DNA from: Coniferiporia sulphurascens
Taxonomy: Eukaryota > Basidiomycota > Agaricomycetes > Hymenochaetales > Hymenochaetaceae
Length of the DNA stretch: 64,000 nucleotides
Direction: 5' to 3'
NCBI GenBank assembly: GCA_002794785.1
Contig: NBBA01000006.1
Location: forward strand, 620,001 to 684,000
Position 1 is the first letter of the stretch, and each line of letters opens with the position of its first letter. A model generated the notes under the pieces. It was not told where the DNA came from and searched no databases. It saw only the letters and a list, made by a program, of their open reading frames with translations. Below are positions 10,260 through 22,188 of this stretch, piece by piece. Made by a program: the position numbers and the translations under genes.

Positions 10260-13127
10260 TCAATGGCCACAGCAGCCGTTTGTCTCAGCTTGTGGGAATG
10301 CCGAACTGCTCTTCAAGTCGTTCGCCTTCGGGACGTCCAGCGCCGGACTCGCCCTGAAGAAATTCTGCGGCTTGAAGTACACGTTCAGGTGTTCCACAGG
10401 CATGCTAAGTAAATCCGATATATTAGTATCGCCCAGGGAAATATATATGGACGTACACAGGCCAGTCCTCAGGACGCGGGATGTGGTTAGTACCTGCGGA
10501 GCTTTGCATCAGATCGGAACCGCTTGTGAAATAGAAAATAACGACCAACCGAGCGTAAGGTACAGCAATATGTCCTCGTTATCTATGTTAGCCCCCTCCC
10601 TGGCCCACGGACCAATAGACTCAGCCGGTTCCGACCTCGTTTGTGGGACATACTTGCCCGACGGCCAAATACGGGAGCCGTCCGGACCCTCCTTGTCCTT
10701 CACGACCCACAACGCCTTCGTCCCAAAAAGAGCTCGCTTTTGTACCCAGCTGTTCTCTTTCGCAAGGAGTGTCTGTACGGCACCCTTCATCATGATACCG
10801 TACCCGGGTGTGGCACCCGAGCTGTAGTGGGGCGCCGAGTTCGGATTCACGATGCGCCAGCGGCGGTCACGCTCGAACGAGTAGTCGCGCACACCCTCCG
10901 TCGATGTCTTAAGGATCTTCGATTCCGTTATAAACGCATTTCCTGCAAAGTTGTCTGCAGAGCCCACGGGCTCGGGCTCGGCTCGGGACGACGTCCACCT
11001 CGAGTACACTGTTATTTAATCCGTCGATCATCGGATCGACTCGTAGAGAGAAGAGATGCTGATGATAGTGTGCATTGACGCCCTTCGCGACCTCGGTCCC
11101 GTACGGGTTCACTTCGTTGTTGTCCTTGACATACACCTGAAGAATACCTGTCAAGCGGACCTCGAACTCAACGGTGCCGTCCTGGTAGAAGCGGTAATTC
11201 CAAATGTACTCTGCAGGGGGTACTGATAAGACCACAGCCATGCATAAAGGAGGCGGACTTGCCGTAGTTGGCCAAAGTACAGCACATGCTGACGACGAGA
11301 CGTCTCCTGCGTGCGGCGAATGAGCGGCCTCCAGGACGATAATCACTGTGCTTCCAAAGAATCCCGTCATCCTCTTCGTGAATGCAGATGGCGTTCTTGA
11401 TTTTAATCGCGCTCCCGTCGTGACCAACAAAGCAGCCAGGCTTGGGGGACGTGAGTATAAAAGTCACACAACGATTTCGTTTTGCGTACAAGATAGTGGA
11501 TGGTTCCGACGCAATCACAACCCAGAGACAGATCATTTGCCATGGTTCCCATACCGTACTCGCCACTGAAGAAGATTATCAGGATGGGTAATGCAAATGA
11601 GAAGGCCATGGATGAACTAACGTATCAAACGCAAATTTTCTCGGATGAGGAAATTCGGGAGCACCATACGGCACGACCATTTCCGCCAGTGAAAGGCGGT
11701 AAAATACTGGACGAATAGTTCCCTCATCATTGTAAGTGACGGTCGATATCGCAACACCTTCACGGTGCTGGAAAGCTTAAATGAATTATATCAGCAAGTG
11801 CCAGCGATCACCGACGCTCTATAATAATGTGAAGCATACCAATGTGCATTTTCCATTTCTGCCACTCGAGCTCGTGGCCATTCATCTTGAAACTTACTCC
11901 CTCCGGCTGAACAATATGCAGTGGTTTTATGTCTTTCCTAGCATTGTAATTGTCACCGATAAGGTCAGGAAGGAAATCGAATCTCTCCAGTGGCGGAGGA
12001 ATCCGTTCACGCTTCGCATCGGCATAATTATCACCTTCGACCAGTTTCGGGTATGTGTCTTCCGTAGACAGCTTGCCGGTGGCGTTGCGGTGGGGTGGGA
12101 AGTCGATGTGGATTACCTTTGATGAGTTGGAATCAACAATTGGGACGAAATCCTAGGAGATCACGCTGTAAGTCTCTGCGCGCTCATAATTTTATACGGC
12201 TAGGCCCGAGCCGCGTACCAAGGGGTGGGCGTACAGGTTTTCGTGTTGGGAGAATCGAGCGAAAAGTAGTGCCTGTTGAATACGTTTATTACTTGGGAAA
12301 CGATCGTCGTAGCCAATGGCCCAGCCATCGCATGCAATTTGCTCAGCGGTGACGCCTGTCTGCATGTGAGCATGGCCTATAAACGCGCCAGTAACCTGGG
12401 GCCGTGTACTCACCAACTGCCTTTGCTAATGCGATGACGCGTTCATCCTTCCTGACAATTTCTTCTGCCTGAGAGAGTTCCTCGACGGAAATTTGCGGCT
12501 GAGTTCCCTCTGGGAGCTTCTCGATGCCGTCTACAACCCACTTGTCGTCTTTGAATGAAAGAACAATGTTGTATGCGTCACTGAACGAGGCGGCTCAGCT
12601 GATGCTAGGAAGTAACCAAGCGAAATAACCGCCCTACCCGGTGACCAAGTCGATGAACTAATTCGAAGCGGAAAGAAGGTGCGTTTCTTATGAATGGGTC
12701 CAGTTCACGGCAGCAGCCGGACGACTCACATCTGATTCAGCTCTCCTGGTGAGCACCGGTGGAGCATTGCTCGGTTGTTCTCCCGTCTTAAGGGGTATTC
12801 CGAGGAAGGCCAGTACGTCTTTCTTGGGCGGTGGGATCATGTTACTCGTAATGAACTTGAGTGCTTTGACCGGAGTTTTCTCTGCAACATAAGCACGGGC
12901 CGCCAAGGACACGGCGGCCAGCTGAGCAAGGGTTTAGTTGGCGAGACGATATTTCTGGCGATGTCCGCAAGAAGAGCTGATAGTCATACCTCATCGGCAC
13001 TCAGGGGGTCTAGAGGATGGCTGTAAGCGGACAAAGGTGCATTCTCGGTCGGCAACTTTTGGACTGTCGTCGCAGTGGCAGGTGCGAGCTTCGCAGTGTC
13101 TTGGGCAGCGGTAAGGTTGTCGGCCAT
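10260..13127 (-). CDS. Copper amine oxidase (topaquinone enzyme)
   Basis: Oxidises primary amines to aldehydes with release of ammonia and H2O2. Start ATG 13127-13125 (MADNLTAAQD); stop TGA 10262-10260. Conserved blocks in order: AYSHPLDPLSADEV (N2), ADGWAIGYDDRFP-like CDGWAIGYDDRFPSNKR with LLFARFSQHENLYAHPL, catalytic-base region YGMGTMANDLSLGCDCVGTI, topaquinone site TLANYEY, copper ligands HQH in NAHYHQHLFSLRVDP, and the third ligand His in NHIPRPEDWPVMPVEHLN. The TPQ motif appears only after a 52-nt intron (11262-11211, GCAAGT...CTGCAG) that splits the Glu codon right after the TPQ Tyr (11266-11264). About ten introns in total. No signal peptide is seen, so it is probably cytosolic or peroxisomal. 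All catalytic residues are present. Confidence 0.92.
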
Positions 13128-14052
13128 GACGCTGAGAAGGAGGAAGATGGAGAATGAGCGCGAGCGTGCAAGGCATCTTATAGCTAGGTCAGGCCGTAGG
13201 CGAATGGTTGTCCACCCACCCGTTCGGGGTCGCGGTGATAAGATGGACACGTGATAACGATAAGAATTGACGATGGTCTAGCTCTTATTCAACGATCCAG
13301 TATTTGACCTTTAAAGATTCCGGAACGATACGAGCTTGAAGCTAGTGGTCTCGCTACAAGATTAATATTGTGTTGCTCTGCATACAACTAGTATCGACGC
13401 TACATTCACTACTACGACGCCGATCTCACTATTAATAGTACGTATTAATATTGATGATCGCCGCCGCCGCCAGGTCAGCATCTGCCCCGAATCTCTACTC
13501 AACGAGCGGTCTACAAAAGCAGAGCCAAGAGCCAAGGCGGGTAAGCCCTTTAACAAAAGAGGAAAGAAAGGGGGACACGGAATTTGTCGGAAAATATACT
13601 GTGCTTCTTTTTGAGTCAGTGATAAGGTATATCGCGCCCCTCGGACCAGCGAGTTTGCGAAAAGGACGTCCGCCACTCCGTCGAGCTTCTCTCGTCCATC
13701 ATAAGTGGGGTTTAGACACATGGCGACTATTCTGAAGGAGCTATCTGACTTTTCGACTATCGACAGTCCTCGGCTGGTACAACTGTCAGGTACAAGGATA
13801 CCGAAGATAAGTATGCGTAGCGAAAGTTTTCAGATTACTTCCACCGAGATGTTACAAATACTCGTGCTATACTAGAAGGTGAGAGGATCTAGTAGGGATG
13901 GACCAAGCACGAGAAGATGGAAAACAAATGATAATATGCGCACGTCACGTGATTAGACGCGTCAGGACAGACTCGCGATGGCACGAATACCTTCGTGCAT
14001 ATTCAGTTAACTACCATCCAAGAATTCTACTCTTTTTTATCATCGTCCAACC
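13128..14052. other. Divergent intergenic region
   Basis: About 925 bp between the starts of the amine oxidase (-) and cyclophilin H (+) genes. It should hold both promoters. Open frames here are short and featureless. Confidence 0.5.
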
Positions 14053-15175
14053 ATGTCGCAAGCAACCCAGAGACCCGTCGTTTTCTTTGACATCAACATC
14101 GGTGAAACTCCTGCCGGGCGTATGAAAATGGAGCTCTTTAACGACATCGTCCCAAAGTCAGCCGTTCAGTATATTCTGCACCAAGCACTCACTTAAGGGG
14201 GTGCCCATATCCAGGACAGCCGAAAACTTTAGGCAGCTGTGCACGGGTGAATACAGGTGAGTTAGAGGGGTTCCAGCATCGTGTCCCTGTCTCTGCCAGA
14301 GTCGCGGTATGGCGTCCACTCCTCTAAAAGCTTAGGTGCTGAACGTGGGCCTCCGCGATGCTGCGGCCAGGTTGAACTCTCGTCCTCAAGGGTATAAGGG
14401 CGCTATCTTTCATCGGTGCGCTTCCCCACCTATGGCGTGATTCCTTCTGCGAACTGACGGCGAACTTCATGTGTTCTGTAGGGTGTAAGTCGCACATTTG
14501 GTTAACCCCCTTCCGGATGCTCACAATCACACAGGGTACCGAGCTTCATGTGCCAAGGTCTGTAGTCGAAGCTTTGTTGGATTGCTTTGACTTCCATATG
14601 AACGCATTGCTTTCAAGGTGGTGATTTCATCAAAAGCGACGGCACCGGATCATTCTCGATTTACGGTGACAAGTTTCCCGTTTGTCTCCTCCACTTCAAT
14701 CACAGAAGCAAAAAAAAAGGCTTAGAACGTGTCCACATTTAGGATGAAAATTTCGAGGTGAAGCATACCGGACCCGGTTTATTGTCTATGGTGCGTTGTG
14801 GAGCAGTTACTTGGGCATGTATCCTTCTTGAACAAACTTTAGGCAAACTCCGGACCGAATACAAACGGCTGCCAGGTAAACCCCTTGCTTTCGTGCTTAA
14901 TGACTGCGAGAGTCCGACGGACTAACCTGCCCGCTCTATTTTAGTTCTTCATTACGACAGAAAAGTGTGATTTCCTGGATGGGAAGCACGTTGTCTTTGG
15001 GAAGGTTATAGACGGGATGTTGACGCTCCGGAAGATTGAGAACGTCCCCACAGGGCCGAACAACAGGCCAAAGCTGGCTGTGAAGATCGTCGGTATGTTT
15101 TCGATTCTTGTTCGCAATGCCGTAAGTTACCTGTGTTTAATTCATGCGCTCTTTTCAGAATGCGGTGAAATGTGA
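14053..15175 (+). CDS. PPIH: Cyclophilin H (peptidyl-prolyl cis-trans isomerase)
   Basis: Proline isomerase of the cyclophilin fold. Start ATG 14053 ([17 protein letters not shown]); stop TGA 15173-15175. The gene is split into many short exons: [15 protein letters not shown], then [83 protein letters not shown] and the tail [16 protein letters not shown]...ECGEM. The [12 protein letters not shown] and [14 protein letters not shown] blocks carry catalytic and ligand residues; the usual Trp in the latter is Phe here. The C-terminus ending in CGEM after VPTGPNN is characteristic of cyclophilin H, a component of U4/U6 snRNP. At least seven introns. Confidence 0.9.
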
Positions 15176-15722
15176 AAAGACTTGCGCGCTTTGATTTTCT
15201 GTTTTTCAATTCGTAAATGTTTTAGTATTCTAGAAACATGTAACTTCTATGCGCTCGTCACCATGCAATGCTTGATAAACTTTCGCGTCCTGCACATCAT
15301 TGCGATTTACCCACCCGCGATGACGCCCAAAGTAGGTGCGGCCCGCATCGAGGCTCAGCTCGCGCCACGTAAGGGTTGTGGTCTCTGGCACCAGGAAAAC
15401 TTCAGAGCTCCTCTTCAAGAGCCTTCTTGCCCATAGGTGCGCGCTGTGCTGGATTTTCGCAGTATTTGCGTCGCTCCAATCCCCATTTCGCCATTCTGTC
15501 TTGTGCCTTTACGTGTACTCGGCGCATTCCCTCACAGGCAATCGTGTTTGTATAACTGACCACTATCTCCTTCTCTTTTTCGAACATGTACAGGAGACCG
15601 AAAATCAACTCTTCTTCGCAACAACTGCCCGGACTGTATCTTGACAAGAACTTAACGACTGTCTCTTACATATATCGCACGGCCGCTTGCAGCATCTCCT
15701 TTGACCACCCGTTCGCAGACCA
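15176..15722. other. Intergenic region
   Basis: Between the cyclophilin H stop and the EOS1 start. It should hold the EOS1 promoter. No motif singled out. Confidence 0.45.
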
Positions 15723-16968
15723 TGCCTGATGCAGCCTATTCTCCTTTTCGTCCTCGCTCTCATGAATCGTCCGACTATGAGCGCTTGAGGCGGGCAGCCT
15801 CCTCTCCCCAGCTCGTTCGAGCTCGTGCAAGGAGCAACTCGGCGTCGTCCTCTGCGTCTCTGACCGCCACAGAGGATAACTATTCGCATGTGTACGAGCG
15901 CATGTCCGCATCGTCATCGCACTTCCCGCTGGTGTACCCGCCGGCGTGGGCATTTCCGGTCCCTTCCTCCGCTGCGCCTGCTGGAATGGACGCAGCTGCA
16001 AGCGGTCCGAGCGACGAGTCCGGAAGTGAGGGTGAGCGGGAAGGCGACGATCTTATTTTTGTGTCAAGAGCGTCATCTTCGACGAGTCTAAGCTCGGGCG
16101 TACGTTCTCGGAGAGGTCCGGCACGAAGGAGGGAAGCGGAGACACCACGGATGGTAACGACCGCGCGGGGGAAGCCATGCGCTGGGGAAACAGAGACGGA
16201 GATAGACGAACTAGTGAATACCTTTCCCAACATTTCCCTTGGGTGTGCGCATTTCGCTGATCACTCTTGTTGTAGCCTGCGCGACTGCCTACATCGAGAA
16301 TCGTGAAAAGATCCCCTCCCTTAATACCGCTGGCCATTGATTTCCTTGTTCCTTGTTCATTCGAATTTTCCCGGCTGCTTTCGATCGTTCCGTCGCTTTT
16401 TGGGTTTGTATATAATATTCACCACGCTTTCTATCCACACTCTTTGTCAAGTGACGTACAACTTTCCAGTATCGACTTTATCATTTGTGCTTTTTGGGTG
16501 AGTAAATCACCACTTATGTGCGATTACTTGTCTGAACGCATTACTCTTTAGGCTATACTGACCGGATTCCAATGTCTGGCATTGACCACGGGTCTGCTCT
16601 CGCGTTGGAAGGCCTACTACACGACGCTCCCCACGCTTATCCGGCTAATTGCGCTGCAATGCATCTGCTGGCCGGCTACGCACTTTACGCTCCAGTTCTT
16701 TGACCATACGCGACGGCCGGTGGCATGTTGGGCGCTCATAGGGACGACGACGTGCATTTCGCGCAGCGTGCAGTTGTGGGTGACCAGCAACTTGTACATG
16801 CCGGTGCCTGCAGGCGACGGGAAGGTGTTGCGGGCGGAGGGAAGACTGGGACCGCGGCGGTGGGACTGGGCGGAGGTGATAGCGAAGTGTGTACTTCCCG
16901 CCGGGTTGATGTACTTTATCACGGCGTGGGCAATGATGCTGCGGGATGAATTGAAGGGATATCGATAG
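15723..16968 (+). CDS. EOS1: EOS1-like N-glycosylation/ER membrane protein
   Basis: The first ATG after the leader (15723) gives MPDAAYSPFRPRS, a Ser/Arg-rich disordered N-terminus of about 170 residues. After an intron near 16240-16290 come hydrophobic segments (PPLIPLAIDFLVP; SIDFIICAFW joined to AILTGFQCLALTTGLL). Then RWKAYYTTLPTLIRLIALQ, CICWPATHFTLQFF, VACWALIGTTTCISRSVQLW and a last membrane helix before the stop at 16966-16968. The WPATH block and Thr-rich TM match the fungal EOS1 family (required for proper N-glycosylation and oxidative-stress tolerance in yeast). Four TM segments are predicted by eye, so the protein is probably in the ER. The exact acceptor of intron 1 is uncertain. 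Confidence 0.68.
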
Positions 16969-17172
16969 TGACGCGCTATCATACATTTGTTCCTACCTTG
17001 TGTGTAATTTATCTCGCGTCCGGGTAGTCCTCGACTCCTCGGGGTGTCGCGTGCGCCGCTTTGGGCAAGCCGCGCGATCAGCAGTACCCGTACGGTTACT
17101 CGCGTCGGCGTCCGGGCGGATCTCTTACTTATAGACTGGCGGCGCTCGCCATGGTCCTCTCAATCTACCTCC

Positions 17173-20100
17173 ATGCCCGCACCCCACAGCAACCTCGGTC
17201 TCGGTCGTCGTCTCGCCGCGCGGTCGCGTCGCGTCGGCGCCAACAATCACCACCGACACGCCCACTCCGGACGCGTCGTCATCGGCGTACGTCGCGAAGA
17301 CCCCGGCAGGATATGGGAGCGGCGCTGCCCGCTCACTCCAGACGCGGTCGACCGCCTCGTTCACGACGGCTTCGATGTTCTTGTTCAGCCCTGCGAACGC
17401 CGTGTCTTCAAGACGGAGGAGTTCGTCAAGGTAAGCGCGGTCTCGCCTGCATTGCACACCCGACTGACCAGCATCTGAAGGCCGGTGCAACTCCCCACCG
17501 CACCTTGGCGCCTGCGCATATATTGCTCGGAATCAAGGAAACACCGCTCAACGAGCTCCTGACCGACCCCGTCCCTTCCTCGGGTCTTCCGAGAACACAC
17601 CTCATGTTCTCGCACACACACAAGGGACAGGAGTACAACATGCCCCTTCTGTCCCGCTTTCTCGCGGACTCCGTCTCTGACTCTGCTAAGCCGCTCCCAA
17701 CATTGATTGACTGGGAGTTGCTCACGGATGCGAGTGGAAAGCGGACAGTGGGCTTCGGGTGGTACGCCGGAGGTGCGTCGCCGTTTTCTACGTTGCTGAG
17801 AAGTGATTTATCGTTGTATTAGCTGCCGGCGCCCTTGAAGGCCTCATTTCAACTGCTCACCTGCATCTTTCACTCGGGGTAGCCTCTCCCTTCCTTGTTA
17901 GTACCCCCCGCTAGTTTATTCATATTTGCCTACCGTTTGACTTATGTTTACGACGTGCCAGGGAACTCCTAGACCCCACACAGCACCCCTTCCTGTACTA
18001 TTAAAGTCCCTTAAGCATATAGGTGGCATAATTCTGAGAGAAGGAACTCCCAGGAGCATGGGTCCGTTTGTTATTGTGGTCACAGGGTGCTTTTGTTTTT
18101 CAGGTGGTTGCCAAGTTCACTAATGCCTTATTGGCCTTGGTTCCGCTTGTATACAGGTCAGGGCAAGTCTCCGCCGGCGCGCTTTCCCTCCTGCGTGAGA
18201 CTCTACCCACGCAAGATGTCTCGGTAGAAGAACTGCCGAAGCTTGTTGAGGATTCCGGTTTGTTATTTGCGTGATTCTGCACGGGACTATTGTGACTGAT
18301 GTTGTCCTGGGATCTTTGGAAACTATATCCTCGAAGCAACACCCCTGAATAAGGTATTCCCATTATTTTGATGAATAGTTCAGGTCACTGACAAATAATT
18401 GAACAGATTTACCTCCTTCACGCAACGCAAGACACCTACCTCTTTCACCAGGTCTCTGGTGAGCGAGCAAGCAGAGCAGCATATTACGCTGACCCTTCGG
18501 GCTATGAGTCCCGTTTTCACGAGCTCGTAAGTGTACGAATTATCATTGCCTGTATGATGCTGAACTCCGCTGCATAGATTGCCCCGTACACTACACTTCT
18601 CATAAATGGTGTGGGCTGGACTCCTTCCTCGCCGCGTCTCATGAGCGCGGAGCAGACTGTTGACGCGCTCACGCGAGTGCAGAAACTTCGCGAAGAGTTA
18701 CAAAGCAGAAACCAGAGTGCTGGTGTAGGTTCGGAAGACGTTATGAAAGGCAGGTGCCAGAGCTTTGCGGACGTGAGCTGCGACATTGGAGTATGTCTTA
18801 TATAGAGCAAGCGCCGGTTCTCGTTATAAGGCAACTAACCTTGTTCTAGGGTGGTCTCGAGTTCCTCCCACGATCTTCAACTTTGTCGGAGCCGTTTTTT
18901 TCCATTGACCTTCCGTCCGCATTTCCGAACATGTCTCTCCCTCATGCAAGCTTGCCACCATTGCAAATAATGGCCGTTGACATCCTCCCAACTGCTCTAC
19001 CACTCGAAGCGAGCACAACATTCAGCAAAGGTATTCTCCCCTACGTCCGGAGCGTAGCGAGTAGATACGGCAAAGACAACAAGCTGGGTTCAGGAAAGGG
19101 TGGCGAAGCAATGGAATTGCAGGACGCTCTCGAGCGAGCAACAATTGCTTCGGCAGGCAAACTGCGTGAGCGGCACCAGTGGCTGGAGAAATCCGCTAAT
19201 GCATCCAGACAATTACAAAGCAAGGACAGTTCAGAACGAAGGAGTCTAGCTTCAATTCCGAAGAAGAAGATACTCCTCCTCGGCAGCGGAATGGTTGCCG
19301 GTCCAGCTGTCGATGAGATCTGCCGACGCCCTGATGTAGCCTTGACTATAGGTAATGTTTATTTGCCTCCCTAGCTTATACCAGATATTTCTTTCTTTTA
19401 GTAATTAATCTCCGAGGGTCTAACTAAAGAGTCTGTTTGTAGCGAGCGATCAGCCGTTGCGCAATGCATTTTTATGTCAGGGGCATTCGAATGCGACGTC
19501 TGTTGTTGTCGACATCTCGCGCCATGAAATGGTTGCAGACCTTATCCAAAAGGCGGATGTTGTAATTAGGTATGTGGAGGGCTGCATTTACCGTTGGCCA
19601 GGTATACCAGGTAGGAAATGATAACTGATCAGCAAAAAATAGTCTTCTTCCAGTACCTCTTCATCCTATCGTGGCTGAACTTTGCATTGAGCATGGCAAA
19701 CATCTCATCACTGCATCGTATATCTCTCCTGCAATGCGGGCTCTTCATGAGCGGTGTGTTGGTTTATCTACATGTCGTTCTCACTCACTTATTTTGTCTT
19801 TCACAGGGCTGTGAGCTCGGGTGTCCTTTTACTCAACGAGATTGGACTGGATCCAGGTATTGATCACTGCTCTGCTTTCGCCCTCCTCTCGGATCTTCGT
19901 CGTGCGGGGAAGAAGATTGTATCCTTCACTTCATTTTGCGGCGGTTTACCTGCACCTGAGTGTGCTGACGTTCCTTTGAGATATAAGTTCAGCTGGAGCC
20001 CGCGTGGGGTACTAAGCGCAGCACTGAACGATGCGACCTTCCTGATCGACGGAAAAGTGCGCAAACGTCTTTTTTTCTCTAAAACCGTCCTCCAATCGTT

Positions 20101-21019
20101 GATTTCCAAATATAGACGCGAAGAGTATCCGGCCAACATCTACTTGACTCGAATATTTCGAACCTTCCGATATCAGGTTTGCTTCAACTTGAAGGTCTCC
20201 CGAATCGTGACAGTCTTTCGTATTCGTCTACGTATAACCTACATGAGCGGGAAGGGCTAAAGACGCTTTTCAGGGGAACACTTAGGTTCGTCACTGGCTA
20301 AGTTTTTATGAGCCTTGGTACGGCGGTCATTTCGGGTGGTTGATCTTCAAATTAGGTATCCTGGGTTTAGCCAACTACTTTCAAGCTTCAAGCGACTGGG
20401 ACTCTTGGACATACACCGCACTTTGCAAATCAATTCTTATTCAGACCTCATTCGCGCTTCCGTCGAAGATCTCACTAATACCGCTATCACTCAGCCCTCG
20501 TCGATGCTTTCTGCGCTATCTGACCTTGTCCCTGATTGTGACGCCAAGGAGTTGTATGAATCCATTGCTTGGATTTCCCAAACCAATGAAGATTGCATTC
20601 TTCCCCCACCTAAGAGGCCCACCCCCGTAATTGATCTATTCACCACGCTACTCTCACATAGACTTGCCTATGAACCACAAGAAAGGGATCTTGTTGTCTT
20701 GCATCACGAGGTTATCACGTCCGCGCATGGTTCCTCAGAAGGCTCCCGCGATGAAATTCACCATTCCGCGCTGGAAGTTTACGGTACGCCAGAGTACTCG
20801 GCAATGTCCCTGTGCGTTGGTCTTCCCGTGGCAATGGCTGCCCTGAGGGTTCTCGATGGTGGCTTCAAGGCAGCGGGCGTTCGGGGCCCGGATGATCCTG
20901 CTATGTACGAATATGTGCTGGAGGGAATGCAATCACGAGGGTTGAATATGAAGCATGGACAGAGGAACTACGCCGAAGGTAGAAGTGTCGAAGAGAGGTT
21001 AAGGAAAGTTTGGGTCTAA
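17173..21019 (+). CDS. AASS: Bifunctional lysine-ketoglutarate reductase / saccharopine dehydrogenase
   Basis: The N-terminal half (AlaDh/PNT fold) shows [74 protein letters not shown] and [19 protein letters not shown], which are LKR hallmarks. The C-terminal half (Rossmann SDH domain) shows [52 protein letters not shown] and a terminal [20 protein letters not shown]. Start ATG 17173 is the first in frame; stop TAA 21017-21019. A dozen or so introns interrupt it, and no nonsense codon remains after splicing. The enzyme converts lysine plus 2-oxoglutarate through saccharopine to aminoadipate semialdehyde. A fused LKR-SDH is the animal/plant catabolic form, whereas fungal lysine synthesis normally uses separate LYS1 and LYS9 proteins. 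Some exon edges are uncertain. Confidence 0.85.
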
Positions 21020-21135
21020 AGTGGAGAAGTTCTTGGTTTCGGTCATATTATGCCTAGACTTGTAATCATAATTACACCCTGAAGTTCCGTGGATCCGGAA
21101 TATATGTAGTTTTATAATTTAACCGACATAAGGCT

Positions 21136-21958
21136 TTAGTTTACTTTCATAATGGAGTCGATTCTGGCTTTCTGGATCTTTTTCCTGAAGGGCACAAGAA
21201 CGGTGAATCCGAAAAGGAACGTGGATAAGACATATTTAAGCTATGAGCAGAGGTAAATTAGCTGGTCGTATACATGCAGTAACGTTGGCTGCTTACCCCG
21301 ACAGAAAATCCTGTCCTGTGCTTCACGCAAAGCCTTTGAACATAAATTGCCTCTGCAATATGAAGTACCGCAGAGGGGTAACAAATGGCCTTGAGAACGG
21401 TACGTCCTCCGACGATTCCGGACACCCACTGGCCAACTTCGTTTTCCGGACCAGAATATAAAGCCCAGATGAGGGTGCACAGCACTGAAAAAAGAGGAAT
21501 TCCCGTCGTGTAGAATCCTCTCGACAACTCGAATGATGTTATTTGTGGCGACTTGCTCTGCGCCTTGAAGTTAGGACGATTACGAATAAATAATCAAGAG
21601 AATCGAGACTGACCATGCCAAGCGACTCTTGGGCGTCCGCTGTCATCGCTAGGAGACGGGGCTTGACTTCTTCATATCCAGCAAGCGGAGGATCAAAGAC
21701 CACTCGGACTTGCTTTTGCTCGTCACCCTTCCCGTCCACCTTGTACGACAAGGTCATGCCCTGTAATAGGGGAAGTTGAGATTCGATTAGGGTGCGGAAG
21801 AGCGGAATACGAACTTTGGTGTCGATTGAAGTCATTCCTGCGCTGACGACTTTCTCCTTCACCTTGCCCCAATACTTCACATACGCGACGAGAGTGTCGG
21901 GGTGATTGGACATGTACATGCACAGAAATTTCGATTTCTCTGCGACGGGGTCTGACAT
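21136..21958 (-). CDS. DUF2470-domain integral membrane protein (with DUF4499-like part)
   Basis: Start ATG 21958-21956 (MSDPVAEKSKFLCMYMSNHP). The first exon covers a DUF2470 domain: DTLVAYVKYWGKVKE, then a basic/acidic segment and VRVVFDPPLAGYEEVKPRLL. After an intron near 21535-21620, SRGFYTTGIPLFSVLCTLIW starts the membrane part, followed by ICYPSAVLHIAEAIYVQRLC (TMEM254/DUF4499-like) and a last exon TFLFGFTVLVPFRKKIQK ending in TAA at 21138-21136. DUF2470 is a fold related to heme-utilisation and flavin split-barrel proteins; the fungal fused form has no defined role. Two introns. It converges on the AASS gene with about 115 bp between stops. Confidence 0.72.
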
Positions 21959-22188
21959 GATGGTATGTGCGCAGAAGGCAGGAGGAAACTTGAGGAGGAC
22001 TGGCCAGCAAGTCGGACTCGGACTTGCTGGCTGAGCTGTGTATATCGTCCCGGTCGCGTCCGAGACTGGCAGTCGGTGTACATGAGACTATATCTTATCT
22101 AATATTTGTCCTGAAACAGCTACCCAATGACAACCTCGAGATATGTACACACATTATGTAATTACAGACAATGTTTAATTAAACATGC

